DNA of 64,000 nucleotides, from assembly GCF_025989185.1 (NCBI RefSeq), contig NZ_JAPDNT010000012.1, positions 1-64,000 on the forward strand. The letters run 5' to 3'. Positions 60,848-64,000 of this stretch are shown piece by piece (position 1 is the first letter of the stretch; every line of letters begins with the position of its first letter). The DNA is from Limobrevibacterium gyesilva. Its GTDB lineage: Bacteria; Pseudomonadota; Alphaproteobacteria; Acetobacterales; Acetobacteraceae. The translations under genes were made by a program, and so were the position numbers. The notes beneath the pieces were generated by a model. That model saw only the letters and a list, made by a program, of their open reading frames with translations. It did not search any database and was not told where the DNA came from.

Positions 60848-62293
60848 TCAGATCATGTAGGTGAAAGCCTCGGGCCGCGCGCTCACCGGCTGGGCGATGA
60901 CGGCCGGGGCGCCGACCAGCGCGGCGAGGTGCTGGGCCAGCAACTCGCATTGGCGGCGGATATCCGGCACCGCCGTCATTTCCCAGAAGGTTCCCTTCGT
61001 CACCGGGCCGACCGCGAACAGACGGCGCGAAATGGCGCCGGAGGCATTCAGCAGCGCGCAGGTTCCGGTGACGTCGAGGCCGAGCCGCAATGCATCCGGA
61101 CGCACGGTCCCGTCCAGCAACAGGCCCCGGATCAGCGTGTCGCCGATGCGCGCATAGTCGGCATCGGGTCCCGAGCAGTTGATCACGCGGGCCGCCTGCA
61201 GACACGCCATGCGGTCGCTGCCGCGGGGCCGGTAGCGTACGTCCGCCATTCCGTCATGCAGCGCGTAGCCCTGTATCCGCCCGGTGTGCAGCTGCAATTG
61301 GCCGCTTTGCCGCGCCGCGTCGATGCGGTCGGCCACCGGCCCGGCCATGCGGTGGCGATGCACGTCCCACCACGGGCGCATATGCCGCAGGAAGCGGGCA
61401 CGGTCGGTCAACGACATGGCCTGCCAGACATCCTGGGTGAACGGCCGCAGCGCATCGACGACCGGCTGCCAGGTGCCGCCCTGCTCGATCGCGCGCTCCG
61501 CCTCGCGCCGGAGTGTGCGGGTCAGCGCCATCAGCCCGGTGGGGAACGGAATCGGCTCGGCCAGCGCCGCTGGAGGGCCCGCCTGATGGCGGCGCGGCAG
61601 CAGGCCACGGCGGGAGACGGCATGGATCGGTCCCGTATGGCCCTGGTCGAGCAGCGAGACCACCATGTCCACGGTGGTCAGGCCGGTGCCGATGAGCAGC
61701 ACGCGGCTGGCGGGATCGAGATCGGCCAGCGCCTCGGCCGCCCACGGGTCCGGGCGGTACAGCGCGCTGTCGTAGAATGACGGGTCCGCGATCGGCGGCG
61801 GCCGCGGCGGGAAATTGCCGACGGCGAGCACCGCGAGATCGGCCTCGACCGCCTCGCCGCGATCGAGATGCAGGATGATCGGATGCCCGCTGCGATCGAT
61901 GGCTTGCACGTCGCCGCGCACCAGCACCAGCCGGTCGCGCGATTCGGGCGCCCGGATCTCCTCGTTCAGCAGGCTGCGGATATAGGCGCCGAACAGATGG
62001 CGCGGCGCAAAGCTGGAAGCGTTCGGCTGCAGGCCGCCGAGTTCCTCCTCCGGCTGGCGCTGCAGCCAGTCGAGGAAGTCGTGCGGGCGGTCGTGGAAGG
62101 CGCTCATACGGCCGGCCGGCACATTGAGCAGATGGTTCGGATTGCCGGTGGAATAGGCCATGCCGCGGCCGAACCGGCGATTGCGCTCGATCAGGGTGAC
62201 GCGTGTATGCGGCGGACACCGGCGCAGCAGGTGCAAGGCCAGCAACGTGCCGCTGAACCCCGCGCCGATCACGGCGATCGACGGCGTGGTCAC
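60848..62293 (-). CDS. FAD/NAD(P)-binding protein (PF13454-like monooxygenase-type flavoprotein)
   Basis: A 481-residue flavoprotein. The GxGxxG motif is at the N-terminus: SIAVIGAGFSGTLLALHLLR. Typical text follows: ERNRRFGRGMAYSTGNPNHL, LLNVPAGRMSAF, LAVLAVGNFPPRPPP and the second nucleotide motif VLLIGTGLTTVDMVVSLLDQ. The set matches FAD-NAD(P)-binding proteins related to siderophore and L-lysine monooxygenases; a role in hydroxylation or a lipid pathway is possible. GTG 62293 has AGGAAG eight bases upstream; ATG 62365 is an alternative. Convergent with ilvD. Function not determined. Confidence 0.8.
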   Translation of the reverse strand: MTTPSIAVIGAGFSGTLLALHLLRRCPPHTRVTLIERNRRFGRGMAYSTGNPNHLLNVPAGRMSAFHDRPHDFLDWLQRQPEEELGGLQPNASSFAPRHLFGAYIRSLLNEEIRAPESRDRLVLVRGDVQAIDRSGHPIILHLDRGEAVEADLAVLAVGNFPPRPPPIADPSFYDSALYRPDPWAAEALADLDPASRVLLIGTGLTTVDMVVSLLDQGHTGPIHAVSRRGLLPRRHQAGPPAALAEPIPFPTGLMALTRTLRREAERAIEQGGTWQPVVDALRPFTQDVWQAMSLTDRARFLRHMRPWWDVHRHRMAGPVADRIDAARQSGQLQLHTGRIQGYALHDGMADVRYRPRGSDRMACLQAARVINCSGPDADYARIGDTLIRGLLLDGTVRPDALRLGLDVTGTCALLNASGAISRRLFAVGPVTKGTFWEMTAVPDIRRQCELLAQHLAALVGAPAVIAQPVSARPEAFTYMI

Positions 62294-62515
62294 GCGGATG
62301 CTTCCTGGTCCCGGGCTGCCTGCGCGGGGATATCGGGCGCGGTACGCGGTGCTGACATCAGCCATCCTCCAGAGTCGGTGCGAGTCCACCCAGACGCATG
62401 CCACGAACGGGGGGTTGTTTCCCTATTCGCCATGTAGGGGTTTCAGGCATGCGCCAGGGTCCGGAGTCAAACGGAAAATGGCGTCTGCCGCGGGTCTGCC
62501 GCGGCCGCTGCCCGC

Positions 62516-63031
62516 TTACGGCGCGCGGTGGATGGGATCGACCCAGAGCACTTCTTCGGGCTTCTCGACCGGCTCGATCTCCAGGTTCACCACCACCGCT
62601 TCGTTGTCGCTGCGCACCAGCACGCATTCCAGCGTCTCGTCGCTCGACGCGTTGATCTCCTGGTGCGGCACGTAGGGCGGCACGAAGATGAAGTCGCCGG
62701 GCCCGGCCTCGGCGACGTATTCCAGCTTGTCGCCCCAGCGCATGCGCGCCTTGCCCTTCAGCACGTAGATCACGCTCTCCAGCGCGCCGTGATGATGCGC
62801 GCCGGTCTTGGCGTTGGCGTGGATATGCACCGTGCCGGCCCAGATCTTCTGCGCGCCGACGCGCGCCAGGTTGATCGCGGCCGCGCGGTTCATCCCCGGC
62901 GTCTGCGCCGTGTTGGCGTCGAGCTGGTCGCCCGGGATCACCTTCACGCCGTGGGTTTTCCAGTCGATCGCCTGGGCATCGTCATGCGCATGGTTGTGTG
63001 CGTGGTCGTGCGGATGATCGGGATGGGTCAT
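62516..63031 (-). CDS. Cupin-domain protein with His-rich N-terminus
   Basis: A 171-residue single-cupin protein. The first 18 residues are His/Asp-rich (THPDHPHDHAHNHAHDD), a likely metal-binding tail. Cupin motif 1 is GAHHHGALESVIYVLKGKAR with the His pair and Glu ligand, and motif 2 is GPGDFIFVPPYVPHQEINAS with the final His. No enzymatic activity is predicted with confidence; such proteins may be dioxygenase-like or sensor proteins. Length is normal apart from the tail. The next frame upstream on the same strand is the 56-residue one at 63234. Confidence 0.85.
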   Translation of the reverse strand: MTHPDHPHDHAHNHAHDDAQAIDWKTHGVKVIPGDQLDANTAQTPGMNRAAAINLARVGAQKIWAGTVHIHANAKTGAHHHGALESVIYVLKGKARMRWGDKLEYVAEAGPGDFIFVPPYVPHQEINASSDETLECVLVRSDNEAVVVNLEIEPVEKPEEVLWVDPIHRAP

Positions 63032-63063
63032 GGCAATGTCTCCGAATTGTCGGGATCGGGCGG

Positions 63064-63234
63064 TCAGCCGAGTGCCGTGTTGAAGCTGGCGCGGACATGG
63101 ATATCGATAACGTGCTGCTGGTTCGCAATGACGTCGTCGCCGACCGGCGCGGTGCGTTCCTGGGGGCGAGATGACGCCGCGCGGCGCACGGAGCGGCGGG
63201 GTGAAGAGACAAGCGGCAGGACCGATTCGGACAT
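63064..63234 (-). CDS. Small hypothetical protein
   Basis: A 56-codon frame starting MSESVLPLVSSPRRSVRRAA and ending with DIHVRASFNTALG. GGAGG lies four bases before ATG 63234, a good ribosome site, and it points in the same direction as the cupin gene 32 bases downstream. Composition is basic in the first half. I do not recognise a family. It may be a real small gene leading the cupin gene, or a leader frame; weak evidence only. Confidence 0.35.
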   Translation of the reverse strand: MSESVLPLVSSPRRSVRRAASSRPQERTAPVGDDVIANQQHVIDIHVRASFNTALG

Positions 63235-63560
63235 GCGACCTCCGTCACAGGACCAGGCGGCCCGCGGGTCAGCGAGGATTGGGGGGTGAGGCTTGGCCGG
63301 CCCCGGCAAGGCCGCCCGGTGTCAGGCGCAGCGCGGCCGACAGCAGATCCGGGCGGTTTGGGTCATGGAAGGTTCGAGCATCGGCATGCGAAATCGGACT
63401 CCCTGGCACGGCCGGTCAGGTGCGGCGGCGCGGAGCCATATTTCTACTCCGTACTATGGGAGTCAATATATTCAACAGCATAAATTGTGCCCAATTCAAT
63501 TACACACATATTATGCGTGATTAACCAAGCAGCGGTTTGCGTGCCGAAACACGCGGAACC
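63235..63560. promoter_or_regulatory. AT-rich intergenic region with 17-bp palindrome
   Basis: Bases about 63435-63525 are far lower in G+C than the rest of the window. Within them CACACATA-t-TATGCGTG (63503-63519) is a near-perfect 17-bp dyad (one mismatch in eight), a typical operator for a dimeric repressor such as the GntR type. On the minus strand the AT-rich stretch would supply the promoter for the small frame and cupin gene. No regulator gene is adjacent. Confidence 0.45.
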
Positions 63561-64000
63561 TCAGGAAATCTGCGGCCTGCGGATCGCCGGCAGGTCCGCT
63601 TCCAGCGCCGCCGCCGCCGCCAGGATCGTCTCCTCCGCATGCCAGGGACCGGCGATCTGCAGGCCTACCGGCAGGCCCGCGCGCGTCACGCCGCAGGGCA
63701 TCGACAGCGCGGGATGGCCCGACAGGTTCAGCGGGAAGGTGAAGGGATACCACGCGCCCCGCAGCGTGCCGGCGTCCTGGCCGGCGATGGGCACATGGCC
63801 GTGCGGGTCCAACCCGACCGGCAGCGCCGGCGCGGTGGTGACCGGGGAGACCAGCAGGTCGAAGCCGGCGAACAGGCCCTGCAGGCGGCGGAAGAAATCG
63901 CTGCGGGCGGCGGCGGCGCGTTGCAGGGCCACGGCGCTGTGGCCCAGCCCCTTCTCGATGGTGATGGCGAGGCTGGCATCCATGTCGCCGCGCCTGTCCT
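63561..64000 (-). CDS. Amidase signature family protein, 5' end outside window
   Basis: The last 146 residues of an amidase (Ser-Ser-Lys triad family) are present; the frame is still open at base 64000. Text such as FDLLVSPVTTAPALPVGLDP, FTFPLNLSGHPALSMPCG and LPVGLQIAGPWHAEETIL is the conserved C-terminal region of the family. The glycine/serine-rich signature with the catalytic residues lies upstream beyond the window. It would hydrolyse an amide to acid and ammonia; substrate unknown. Confidence 0.88.
   Translation of the reverse strand, partial: DRRGDMDASLAITIEKGLGHSAVALQRAAAARSDFFRRLQGLFAGFDLLVSPVTTAPALPVGLDPHGHVPIAGQDAGTLRGAWYPFTFPLNLSGHPALSMPCGVTRAGLPVGLQIAGPWHAEETILAAAAALEADLPAIRRPQIS

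Overview
The window is about 70% G+C and densely coded on both strands. Gene types and style (Flp/Tad pilus genes, a CtrA-family regulator, a perfect CtrA box, DmeF-type metal efflux, OpgC-type acyltransferase, many ABC importers with Tat-like leaders) point to an alphaproteobacterium, probably Rhodospirillales/Acetobacteraceae-like. That placement is inference from gene content. I saw no rRNA, tRNA, CRISPR array, prophage or complete insertion sequence.

Layout. 1-3.8 kb: a class III nucleotide cyclase cut by the window edge, an ArsR-type repressor coupled to a double SRPBCC protein, a methyltransferase, and a decayed stretch holding a 92-bp copy of part of the SRPBCC gene plus possible transposase debris. 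3.8-9.1 kb: two family 5 solute-binding proteins without permeases, a DUF1028 protein, a methyltransferase remnant and a creatininase-family hydrolase. 9.1-14.8 kb: a phosphonatase and its FAD oxidoreductase partner, divergent from a branched-chain-type ABC transporter whose second permease and first ATPase are one protein. 14.9-21 kb: a metal-handling group (DmeF, a DUF2946-like protein, an envelope protein, CopC, a CopD-cytochrome c fusion) and a convergent Vgb-like lyase with an N-terminal heme site. 21.1-25.2 kb: an acyl-CoA ligase, an OpgC-like membrane acyltransferase and a TTC38-like protein. 25.2-34 kb: a compact flp-cpaABCDEF-tadBCD cluster on the minus strand with a perfect TTAA-N7-TTAA box upstream of flp. 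34.2-41.8 kb: a lytic transglycosylase, an OmpR-type regulator, a 943-residue hybrid histidine kinase, a CtrA paralogue that lacks the receiver's acidic residues, and a GT-C glycosyltransferase. 42-46 kb: a ferric/polyamine-type ABC importer. 46-51.3 kb: a complete dipeptide-type ABC importer in five tightly coupled genes. 51.5-64 kb: a lactonase-fold protein, a FadB/FadJ-like enzyme, an enolase-superfamily dehydratase, an EEP phosphodiesterase, a COG2509-like flavoprotein, dihydroxy-acid dehydratase, a second flavoprotein, a His-tailed cupin and the 3' part of an amidase.

The most interesting unit is the pilus and signalling region (25-40 kb). It combines a Tad cluster with a CtrA box and a very short CpaD, and next to it a CtrA-like regulator whose DNA-binding half is conserved but whose receiver has Q-G-H where E/D-D-D is expected. 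This suggests a phosphorylation-independent CtrA paralogue that could act at the pilin promoter. Second is the metal/redox group at 15-21 kb with its CopD-cytochrome c fusion. Third is the ArsR operator pair that overlaps the repressor's own start codon.
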